This document shows, piece after piece, positions 34,500-43,639 of a stretch of 64,000 nt of DNA. Numbering within the stretch: the first letter of the stretch is position 1; each line of letters starts with the position of its first letter. The notes under the pieces were generated by a model. It did no database searches and was not told where the DNA came from. It saw only the letters and a list, made by a program, of their open reading frames with translations. Position numbers and translations under genes: made by a program. The stretch comes from Sclerodactyla briareus (lineage: Eukaryota; Echinodermata; Holothuroidea; Dendrochirotida; Sclerodactylidae), in the NCBI GenBank assembly GCA_026419785.1, contig JAODTK010005630.1, forward strand, positions 100,093 through 164,092. The letters are read 5' to 3'.

Positions 34500-35670
34500 T
34501 CAAAAACTACTGGAAAGACCCCCCCTCCCCACCCCACCCCCCCCCCCCACCCCCCAGGTGGCCCGTGTTAACCTAAAATTGAATCAGACAACCGCACTTG
34601 AAGCCCTCTAGTTTCAGTTAATTTCCGTTTTTAATCATAAAGTTCAATTCATTGGAGTATAGACTAGAAAAATATGGAATCTGTGTTCAGTTTGCAAATT
34701 AGAACATGCCAAATGAATTCTCATCTAGAAGACTGTTCATCGTTTCAGAAAATCAATTCATCCCAGGAATAAAACCCATGTTTATGAGTACAAACACGCT
34801 TCACCGTCCAAATGAAGTGTATCAGTTTATTGTACATCAGGCCTGACGAAGTGTTTCAGTGGGTCTTCAAAGGGAATTGAGAAACAAGTTATCAGAGATA
34901 CGAAGGAGCCTGTCGATAACACACAACTTTTTCGAAACAATTAATTTTTCATCTTCAACTTCTCAATTTGCAAATTCAACTTTTTCAGTGAGTTCAGTTT
35001 ATCAGTTGGGAAGGTTAGTGTTATCCCGTTAAAAACTAACCTCGTTCCCGACTAAATATATTCTGACCAAGGGTTCTATAAAAATATGCTCACACGGAAA
35101 GGAGGAGACAAAAGGCAAGTTAGCTTGAATTAGATCATTGACTATTGATAATTATGAAAATGATATAACGATAATTATGAAACAGATGATCGAAGCTACA
35201 AAAAGGGGGGGGGGGGGGGATTTGACTCACAGCTGGCCACCTCTATAACAGGACATGAAAAAGGACAATGCCTTCATGGCCTCAACACCAATATGGAGGA
35301 CGGGGTGATAACGCAGACGGCAAACATTTGTACTAATGCCTTACACTCTTTGTAAACAATCGAGAGGAATAAATCACTCAATGGTGCAGTGTGGATCAGT
35401 GGTGTATTGAGAAGTGTGCTCTCATTATGTCTACTCTCCCTACACATGAAAAGTAAATAAAAAATTATGGTCCCTGAAACATATTGTTGCGGTGAATAAA
35501 AAATTTTATGATCAGCAGCTGTAAAACGTCAACTATTCAGCCAAAAAAGTGTTTTTTTTTGTGTTTTAAATCAATTGGGCCAGCAGGTCGCGTACCCCAC
35601 TAGCGTGGACCCACGTCATAACCCTCTAATTGCAACTCCGACGCTCGATCAATCTGCCACCACGGTACTC
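34500..35670. other. No recognisable gene; C and G runs
   Basis: C-rich run at about 34519-34556 and G run at about 35204-35219. This would be intron or 3' flank of the lectin gene candidate. I could not find its next exon. Confidence 0.4.
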
Positions 35671-35672
35671 AC

Positions 35673-35818
35673 ACTTGTATTCACTCGCCAAAACTAAAAG
35701 TCCCTCCGCACGGATCTCCAAAAACACTGTTCGCCGCTGTTATGACACACTTGCTCTTGCTCTGACAGGCCTTCCCAGACACGGGTAGAGAAGAAAGAGG
35801 TTTCTGCAGTTCCGTAGT
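35673..35818 (-). CDS. SUEL-type (rhamnose-binding) lectin domain, second exon, frameshifted
   Basis: On the minus strand a good acceptor (cttttgtctcttccag) precedes TTELQKPLSSLPVSGKACQS, then KCVITAANSVFGDPCGGTF. The FGDPC box is at 35708-35722. C-x-gK-x-x-C-x-V-x-A-x-N-x-x-FGDPC is the signature of the second half of SUEL domains, which bind rhamnose or galactose on extracellular proteins. The usual KYLxVxYxC end is visible only in another frame (LASEYKC), implying loss of two bases or gain of one near 35690. A gtgagt donor follows at 35672. The acceptor phase is 0, matching the donor phase of the exon at 40339-40481. It is a pseudogene exon or a sequencing error. Confidence 0.75.
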
Positions 35819-35819
35819 C

Positions 35820-37525
35820 TGGAAGAGACAAAAGAAGTTAATGTTGTAATCCAGGTTATACAGTAGGTCCATGCATGATCAAGTACGTTTGCAGTAAATA
35901 AGACTTGGTATAATGGTATATCTAGTTCATATCCATGGCAGCGACACCAACAGGAGGAATTTCAACTGGTGCTTCAATGAGGCACAACCGGTTACTGCGA
36001 AATTCTATTTTCTGACAGTATAGGCATAAGGGAGACAGGCGGGAGTCTTGTAAAACTGGAGACTCTTGTAACTGCTAACAACTACATATCGAAGCCAGTC
36101 GAAATGTTATGCGGATACACTACCAGTATTATGAAATGTTACCGTGTCAGACCATGACAAAATAAGAGATTACATTGGATTACATGACTAGCATATGAAT
36201 GTGAACCGTTAAACCGTTATTCTGTGCTCACTGAACAAAACACTTCCAGGTACATTCCATTTGCCAGTATGATATTAGCTAGTTGATATATACAGAATGG
36301 AACGAGTGATGGGAAGATGTCTCCGTCATTCTACTGTCATGAAAGGGTCCTTTGTTTGAAGAGCTATGGAGTGCTGCCATACGGCCGATGAAAGGCTCGA
36401 ATGTGGTTGGCTTGGATGTCCAGGAACCCACTTTAACTCAACGCAACTTCCGCCATTCAAAGAGTACACGATATTGATAAGTGTTGTCTGTGATGGCTGT
36501 ATCGACTGGCTTACAGATACCGCAGCTGTAAATCAGGGAGTTGGGGAGTCTAGACAAGCCGTTTGCTCTCCCATATGCAGCCGACGATTGTAAGCGTCAG
36601 TTTTCAACAATTTGAACTGATGGTAGGCCAAATCTATACCTAATCTATAATCACAAACAAATGACAACGGGACCAACATGCTAGGCTAATGCATGATTTT
36701 TTCCTTATTTCTCGTCACTGAACAAAATTAACATTGGATCATAATAAATGAAAGATAGCCTACGTCCTATAGACTGACTATGCGAAATGAACAGGAAGTA
36801 CGCTATGGTTGAATTCAGCAACCACGAAATACACAGACCTATTCAGTTAATGTAGGAGCTGATCCGAAGATCGTGAGTTTCAAGTTATCCACCTTTAATG
36901 ATGGGGACCTCATGAGGTGACTCGTGATTATTAGGGGTGCGTCGTATGTGGCTTCACCCTATTGGGAAGCCCCCCGGAGACACGATGAAGTGGCGCACTG
37001 GAATGGTGTGTCGGGAGGGAACAAGTGAAGGTGCGTACTATATAATATAGTACAGGTGTGACAAGTTACTAATGATCCGGGGGGTAGGTAATATCTGGGA
37101 AGCGCTTTAATCACGTCGAAAAAGCGTTGTATGGGCATACGTATATTATTCTACAGAAAGAAGCTTTTCTGTCGGGGAAGGAATTCCTAATGTTCATTCC
37201 GAATTCGCGGCGCTTGCAAAAATCTCTTGAAGGAAGGTTGCGCTAATCAGAATAACAAAGGACAAAATTGTTGTTGCATACACAGGAGGAAACTCAACTT
37301 GCTACTAATTGAGGTTGTAACGAAGTCATCTGATACTAAAAAAAATGCCAACTCACTGTATTCGGAGGTATTTATGTAGTATTTCCTTCAAGTTTATGAA
37401 TAGAAAGCCAGAAAAGCCAAATGGCTTAGTGATTCCTTGGAAACTTACATCAAAAACACCAGTGAGCTCACACGGAAAACATGTAGCAGGTGGATCTTGA
37501 CTGGACCAGGCATGTCTGATTCGAG
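35820..37525. other. Intron-like region, no exon recognised
   Basis: It would be intron of the lectin gene. A 75-codon cysteine-containing plus-strand frame at 36366-36593 matches nothing known. Confidence 0.4.
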
Positions 37526-37641
37526 CCCAAAAATAGCCATTACTCATTAGACGAAACTGAATCTCGTCATCTGGATGTGTCTAAATTTTTATTGTTTCTA
37601 AAATTTAAATCGGCTCAACAGAGAGATCAATAGTATTAATG

Positions 37642-38054
37642 TACCAGGTATATTGGACCTCCTACACCTACACTAATAAATAGCGTTCATGTACTCATCA
37701 TGCGAAGCACACATACCGAGTATCAACTTGATCAGATCAGTCATGTCTGACTTAGCTCGATTACAAGGTAGAAGTGGTCAAATTATCACATGAATCAATA
37801 ATCGTCTTAACGCTTAACGTCTTGTTCCCAGATTTCACTCCCTAGTGACGATCTACCAGGTATATTGGACCTCCTACACCTACACTAATAAATAGCGTTC
37901 ATGTACTCATCATGCGAAGCACACATACCGAGTATCAACTTGATCAGATCAGTCATGTCTGACTTAGCTCGATTACAAGGTAGAAGTGGTCAAATTATCA
38001 CATGAATCAATAATCGTCTTAACGCTTAACGTCTTGTTCCAGATTCACTCCCTA
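37642..38054 (+). repeat. 212-bp tandem repeat, two copies
   Basis: Both copies start taccaggtatattggacctc and end near cactcccta. They are nearly identical apart from single-base indels, so the duplication is recent. A tgtactcatcatg...tcaacttgatc word inside each unit also occurs at 38548-38592. Confidence 0.93.
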
Positions 38055-38100
38055 TGTGTCTAAATTTATACCTATAGATTAGGTATAAATTTAGACACAT
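38054..38100. repeat. Perfect palindrome, 21-bp arms, 5-base loop
   Basis: The left arm starts atgtgtctaaatttata and the right arm ends with its exact complement, tataaatttagacacat. The loop is tagat. Confidence 0.95.
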
Positions 38101-38150
38101 CCAGATGACGATATCAGTTTCGTTTCTAATGAGTAATGGCGATTTTTGGG

Positions 38151-38488
38151 ACCGAGTGGTAGCACAGTTGGTAGAGCGTCCGCTTTCCACCCGGTAGGCC
38201 GGGTTCGAATCCCGGTCGGGTCATACCAAAGACTTTAAAAATGGACCTGTTGCCTTCTCGCTTGGCGCTCAGCATGAGGATAGGAACAGGGCAAAAATGT
38301 GGGGTAGGCAATCTGTGAATTATTTGCCGTCGGCGTGTGAGTACCCCTCCTTCACATTAAGTACCGCAAAAGAGGCATCGCCTTGTTTCCGTGTACATGG
38401 TGAAGGTTTCGCCGCTGACAATTCGTTGGAATATCCAGGTCCGCACCTTGACGGCTCGTATAGGTAGGGTCCTGTCCGGCAAGTGATG

Positions 38489-38520
<32 letters not shown>

Positions 38521-38530
38521 CAAAAAAAAA
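38151..38530 (+). mobile_element. tRNA-derived SINE with poly-A tail
   Basis: Box A tagcacagttgg (38160-38171) and box B ggttcgaatcc (38202-38212) form an internal RNA polymerase III promoter with normal tRNA spacing. A tRNA-unrelated body of about 280 bp follows, then an A tail at 38492-38530 broken by one C. The body matches the reverse-strand copy at 25870-26250. The tRNA-like head is only part of a longer unit, so it is not a functional tRNA gene. The long, clean A tail suggests a younger insertion than the other copy. Confidence 0.9.
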
Positions 38531-38725
38531 CTAACATCGAAACGCTTATGTACTCATCATGGGAAACATACCTACCAAGTTTCAACTTGATCGGACCGGA
38601 TCGGGCCTCACATACATACACACACAAACACATACACACGCACTCACACGCGCGCACATACACACACGGCACGTGTGACTGTATAGATTCTTTGGAACCC
38701 CCGACCGAGGAATAAAAAATTGAGT
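38531..38725 (+). repeat. Dispersed repeat with CA microsatellite core
   Basis: The order is tgtactcatcatg, accaagtttcaacttgatc, then (CA)-rich 38610-38672, then gtatagattc and gaccgaggaataaaaa. The same order is found at 43440-43630 and, reversed, at 55800-56000. Confidence 0.7.
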
Positions 38726-38729
38726 GAAC

Positions 38730-39910
38730 ACAACGTTGATTTGTTCTGTTAGTAGTTACTGAAACATACTGCAAATGTCATCATCACTACGCATACTACG
38801 CGACATCGTCGCAACTGGCAGTTTGCCGTTATTGAGTGCATGGTCATCAATACGGAGTTTCACACGAATCAATAGAAATCTTTGTAGCTCTTATCTTGTG
38901 ATAGAAGTTCAAGAATCAAGAGTGGACATTCCCAGCTCGATGGTGGTGTTATTTGCAACTCTGTACGCAATCCGACTATTGAATAAATGCAAATTTCAAT
39001 TCAGACTGAAAAAAGTTGTCAGAATCAGGATTGAACGTTGTACATAGTTGTATGGCATTATGCGGTCTCTAACACAGTGTCGTATAGGAAATCCGCCGGT
39101 CTCGGGTTAGTGAGACTTGGCTGATCGATACAAACGTTGTAGAAGAATTCGTGTTGGGGTTCTACGGGAGTTCATGGCAACTATGACGAAACCTTTGCTG
39201 TTGTGAATTGGTTTTATTTCCCTCTCCTCAACCTTTAGTTTGCTTACAGTTGGATATCACATTTTGCGACGTGATACAGTTTTTTTCAAATAACGCACAT
39301 GCAACTCTGCCATGTTGTTGTCACTACAACGGTTGTTTACTGAAACATGCAAGAACATCTTCACATCGACAATTGTGACTAGCGGTGAACTAAGCCAATA
39401 CAAGACTGCTGAACAATGTTACTCTGGTGTTTCGTTTTTTATTGTACCACGATTCACAAAAGTGCCCCAGTTCTTTGAAAAGTTTGGGAGCGCTTATGGG
39501 AGTAGGGCGGTAATCAGAAGGAACATGCACGGTACATCGTTCACAGTCGACCGATGGTGCTATACTTGGTGCTATAAATTATTACATGAGAAACGGGCGT
39601 TTACAATGTATTACATGCATGGTGAAATAAACAGATTATTATCAGTGGTTAGACTATCAGACTAACAGATAGCAAAATTATGTAACGCTATCGTACAGTC
39701 GTTTGGGATCAACGCCTAAATCGCACGGAAGCCTGTATACCGAAACATCGTTCACAAACTTTTGACAGGTATATTGGCGGATAATGTGTGTGTAGTGTCG
39801 TTCAAAACGACCGTTTTGGGTTCAGAACGGTGTTACCTATATATATGCGTATTTACGATAGACTCATTTGGTCTGCTTCTAACCACGGGTACGAAAAGAG
39901 CAAACTCATT
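38730..39910. other. No recognisable gene
   Basis: A 117-codon plus-strand frame (39312-39665) has no recognisable domain. Confidence 0.35.
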
Positions 39911-40015
39911 TTCCGGGTGTCCTCTTGTTGAAAAGTAATTTGACCTTGTCGACATATTGTTTCAACGAGCCAAATCGTATTCACGCACACAAACATGTAA
40001 TTCATTCTAGTTGAG
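39911..40015 (+). repeat. Direct repeat, copy 1
   Basis: It begins ttccgggtgtcctcttgt and ends taattcattctagttgag. The partner is 40191-40317, which is longer by a short insertion. Confidence 0.85.
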
Positions 40016-40190
40016 TGAGCAAACTTCCTATTTGTCTACGAAATCGAAAATTAGATTCACTACATTTGAAACCAAACTATCACGATAATGATTGTGTTCC
40101 TACCCCGAATACCGTACTAGCTTGGTGACCAGACTTTAGCACATCACATCGTCAATTGTTTGTGTTTTTCCATACTTTGTTTCAAGACAT

Positions 40191-40317
40191 TTCCGGGTGT
40201 CCTCTTGTCAACAACGATCCCGGGAATGAAATATTTTGACCTGGTCGACATATTGTATTAACAAACAAAATCGTATAAACACGCACAAACACAAACATGT
40301 AATTCATTCTGGTTGAG
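40191..40317 (+). repeat. Direct repeat, copy 2
   Basis: It shares ttccgggtgtcctcttgt, tcgacatattgt and aaacatgtaattcattct with copy 1. It lies in the intron directly next to the lectin exon at 40339-40481. Confidence 0.85.
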
Positions 40318-40338
40318 GATCAGTGACAGACATCTTAC

Positions 40339-40481
40339 CAAAACGTTTGGACTGCTACAGACAGATGGCCCCATGTCTCTACCGAACAAAGCGTTTTGAA
40401 CGTCGATGAAAGTACCCGGGCAGCAGCTGAGCCGTAAGTCCTCACCCTCACAGGCTAATGCGGTCGGTAAATCGTGCACGC
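40339..40481 (-). CDS. SUEL-type lectin domain, first exon
   Basis: The minus strand reads LACEGEDLRLSCCPGTFIDV and then QNALFGRDMGPSVCSSPNVL, followed immediately by the donor gtaaga. The pattern A-C-E-G-x-x-L-x-L-x-C-x-x-G-x-x-I-x-V-x-x-A-x-[FY]-G-R-x-D is the start of a SUEL/rhamnose-binding lectin domain. The acceptor is probably gtaacag at 40482-40488, though its pyrimidine tract is poor. This gives phase 1 at the 5' side and phase 0 at the 3' side, the latter matching the exon at 35673-35818 across a 4.5 kb intron. Combined length is about 95 residues, normal for one domain. No stop is present. Confidence 0.75.
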
Positions 40482-40524
40482 CTGTTACGTAACAGATACA
40501 TTGGTCGGTGGGATGTTGGTAGGG

Positions 40525-40525
40525 C

Positions 40526-40573
<48 letters not shown>
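40525..40573. repeat. (GATA)n microsatellite
   Basis: Uninterrupted tetranucleotide repeat of about 12 units. Confidence 0.98.
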
Positions 40574-40579
40574 TATCTT

Positions 40580-41720
40580 AATACGGAGATTGTTTGGGTG
40601 AGTCAATTGATATCTCTAGTACGTCGATGATACATTCCAACCAGCCTGCCAGCGGTCTAGTAAGTCTAGGCTGCAAGGTGAATTCAATAGTTCACAGTCG
40701 ATTTTCCCGCCTACCTTGTTCCCGGCCTGGTACTCTTCGTGACTCGAAAATGACTATTAGTTAATTGCCAAATGACCTGAATACTATCGGAAAATTTTCC
40801 ATCTATTGCCCTCTTCACAACGAGGGGGGCCAGCGACATGAGGATTGTAACCTATAGTAGTAAGTGCGCGGGGCCTCCACTTAGATAAGTAGGTTCGTGG
40901 CCTAATGTGCCTCCAAACGGACCTTTCTTTTCGACCCATTATCGTCGAGAAGGTACCAATCAAAATTTCTGGTCAGATTTCGACCCGAGTTGTGTTGAAT
41001 TTGACTCGATTTATGTCAAAACTTTGCCGAATATTCTAACCCCTTCCTCAAAATGTCGTTGAATTCCCCAGTTAACGAAAATGCGTATTTCAATTACGTG
41101 CATTCAAACAAATATTCCGGCACTCAGCTTGTTATTTTTCTTTCACTCGAGTTTTCTACTTCGAGGGTGTTCAGGGGTATCCCATGACTTCATGTGTCAC
41201 ATGTTTTCAAGTCAAGGAAGTTGTCGATTTTAACCGAGGAGTCAATTGCTATAGCACCCAGATCGTCGCTATCATGATGAATGATGCTGCCAAACAATAC
41301 TTACACTCTGTACATGTCGCTGCCTCTCCCCTTGTTGCGCATACACGAACATCCATACGGGGCGTCGTCTGCAGAAGAGTATCCCCTTGCACCCCGGGTA
41401 TGTCACACCGTTCTCCTCAACATTTAAGGTCGACACAGTTCGTCCGAAGCCGCGTCTGAGCATAGTAGCGTCGGGAAACGAGATGTTGTTCTCAGGTGTA
41501 ATGGACTACTCCGGGTACTCTTAATACAATGCGGTTAGACTCTCCTATCAAACTATGCATAACGAACCTCACTGAATTCACTGGCTTTTAATCCCCCCCT
41601 CCCCTTCAAAATAAAAAAAGAAGGAAAACCCTGTGGTCAGCTCCTCAACAAGCGCACTGGATACAGTGATCTTCCCAACTTATATCAAACTATATAACAC
41701 AATTATATCAAACTTCATAC
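40580..41720. other. Intron-like region, no exon recognised
   Basis: It lies between the EGF-like and lectin exons. Frames at 41184-41463 on both strands match nothing I know. Confidence 0.35.
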
Positions 41721-41724
41721 CAAA

Positions 41725-41743
41725 TATATATATATATATATAT

Positions 41744-41789
<46 letters not shown>

Positions 41790-41836
41790 TATATATATCT
41801 ATATATATATAATATATATATATATATTATTATATA

Positions 41837-41885
<49 letters not shown>

Positions 41886-41900
41886 ATATTATATATATAT
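41725..41900. repeat. (AT)n microsatellite
   Basis: Long alternating AT with several phase breaks. It adjoins the truncated LINE at 41910. Confidence 0.97.
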
Positions 41901-41909
41901 AGGCAGGGA

Positions 41910-43010
41910 TCTTTGTGCCTTAGAAGAATGAGTTTGGTAATGACATGGAAAGGGTTATTTCGATCAGACTGTGAAATAAGGTCAGTGTGATAGTCGGCTT
42001 TCGACGACGTAACAAGGGAACTAGCCGACTAACCACCGGAATCAAGGTCCAAAGCAAGTGGCCAAAGTGAAAGAGAGGTCTGAATGTGAGCACTGAAGTC
42101 ATCTCTGTTGATATTATGAAGAGAACGGGTTCTTATTCGCTTTGGACGGCAGATGTTAAGACGACACTTGCACAGTGGTCTGATGGTAAACCATGGTGTA
42201 TGGTTAAGACAACTAACAAGCTTGTTGTCCTCCTTGGAGATGGGCAGGTCAAGGGTTTGCGTAGGCTCACGAGCATGCTGCTGAAGGGAGTGGGTAACCA
42301 ATAAATTGATGAACTTAGCGGCATTACGGTCATTCACATCATCAAAATGAAAATTGAATCCCCAGTCAGTAACAGTTGGGTAGATCTGACAGTCAAAATT
42401 TCAAGGAGGAAAAAAATCATCAAAGAACAATGGGAAAGTACGCTTATTCCTATTGTTTGGAAGAGGTCTGTAAGAACAATAAGATGAAAGACGTGGCAGG
42501 AGAATAGATGGTACATGCATGTATTCAAAGGAATTGAACATACATACAGTATGTCGTTGACATTAACATGGAGACCATCAGGAATCAGAATAGTATTACC
42601 ACCACCTCTACCAGCACGACGATGAGAATGGAGAATCTTTACGTTGTGCAACGAAAACGAAGTCACAAAGCCCTCCAGTTATAACGAAGCTCTCCAGTTA
42701 TATCCCTCCAGTTATATCCCTAGTGGAGGTTTTTCGGAGGTGGAGTCTACAAGGTACAACGGTTTACATAAGGAAGAAAACACTTGTTTTTGCACGAATG
42801 AATCTGGCATTCCATGATGCAAAGCGAACTTGAGGAGAATGGTTAGTGCCAGGGCTGCAGCTCACTGGAGATATAGAATTTAGATTATTAGGAAGTGACC
42901 GGCTCCCTGTGACCAGTGATGGTGGGAACAGAGTGCCTCTTGTGTTTTCCACCACTACGTCACGATTCGAGGATGCATAGAAAAATAGAGAAAAACAATG
43001 CACGAAGAGA
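41910..43010 (-). pseudogene. L2/jockey-like LINE, endonuclease region
   Basis: Read from 43003 down: NHSPQVRFASWNARFIRAKT (start of an AP-endonuclease), then from 42666 LHSHRRAGRGGGNTILIPDG, a GDSIFILMM-like word where GDFNxHxDD is expected (about 42340), and from 42337 NAAKFINLLVTHSLQQHARE followed by PTQTLDLPIS. RTRSLHNINRDDFSAHIQ lies near 42125. These are the ordered blocks of a LINE endonuclease and the linker into RT. The RT is absent and the element is cut off at the AT microsatellite. Frames change at least three times. Confidence 0.82.
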
Positions 43011-43014
43011 ATAC

Positions 43015-43435
43015 AAAGATCAAGATCAGCGCAAGATGAAACAAGTAAAGAGGTAAGGAAGAAAAGAATAGATCAGCAGAACTTCAGTTCACCACGGCCA
43101 AATGTGTTCCACGGGGGAGGTGAGACGACTGCTGACCAAGGCAATGGATCCACAATCTGGGGGAGAGTTCCCAGGTCAGTTCAGTCGACTCGAACCAAGC
43201 CTATCAACACAAGCAGCGAGGCAGTGAAAAGCTAAGAGAAACAAGACGGTAAAAAATAGCAACTACTGTATAAACATGATCATACAAAGCCAAGATACCA
43301 GTGACAAAATAACCATCCCCCGCTCCCATTCCACTCCCAATAAATAATAGGTTATTTCACACCCCGTCCCCATAAGACTGCATACCATATTCCAGCTTGA
43401 ACGGTCAATCATTCTGGACTCAGACTTCTGTTGAC
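43015..43435. other. No recognisable gene
   Basis: Probably 5' part of the LINE at 41910-43010 or its flank. Confidence 0.3.
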
Positions 43436-43439
43436 CTTA

Positions 43440-43635
43440 GACGACCTTCGACCTCACCCCAAGTAATAGGCTGTTGTATTCATTATGGTGACCTCATACC
43501 AAGCAAGGGCTCGATTCATCCACATGGGGTCGTGATCACAAGCCAGCGTCACACATACACACCAAACGCACACGTACACATACACGCACACTGGCTTTCT
43601 GCAAAGATTCCTCGTTGAGGGAGGAAAATGGGTGA
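43440..43635 (+). repeat. Dispersed repeat with CA microsatellite core
   Basis: Contains cattatggtgacctcatacc, gatcacaagccagcgtcaca, a CA-rich run and ctgcaaagattcctcg. This is the same family as 38531-38725. Confidence 0.65.
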
Positions 43636-43639
43636 TGAT

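Larger units (their letters stand above)
37526..38150. mobile_element. Foldback-type element with 65-bp terminal inverted repeats
   Basis: The left arm (37526-37592: cccaaaaatagccattactc, attaga, cgaaactga, then catctggatgtgtctaaat) is the reverse complement of 38078-38150 with few differences. Between them lie a direct repeat of 212 bp in two copies (37642-37853, 37854-38054) and a perfect palindrome (38054-38100) overlapping the right arm. No coding capacity. It abuts the SINE at 38151. A target duplication is not evident. Confidence 0.8.

Noticed and set aside
37353..37547. Exon-like stretch ending at a gtaagt donor, reading CFPCELTGVF
   Set aside because: It overlaps the left arm of the foldback element, and no acceptor or family supports it.
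38151..38222. A functional tRNA gene
   Set aside because: A and B boxes are present, but the unit continues into a long tRNA-unrelated body with an A tail and has a second diverged copy, so it is a SINE head.
38352..38774. 140-codon minus-strand frame with poly-Phe
   Set aside because: It spans the SINE, its A tail and the CA repeat; the Phe run is the A tail read in reverse.
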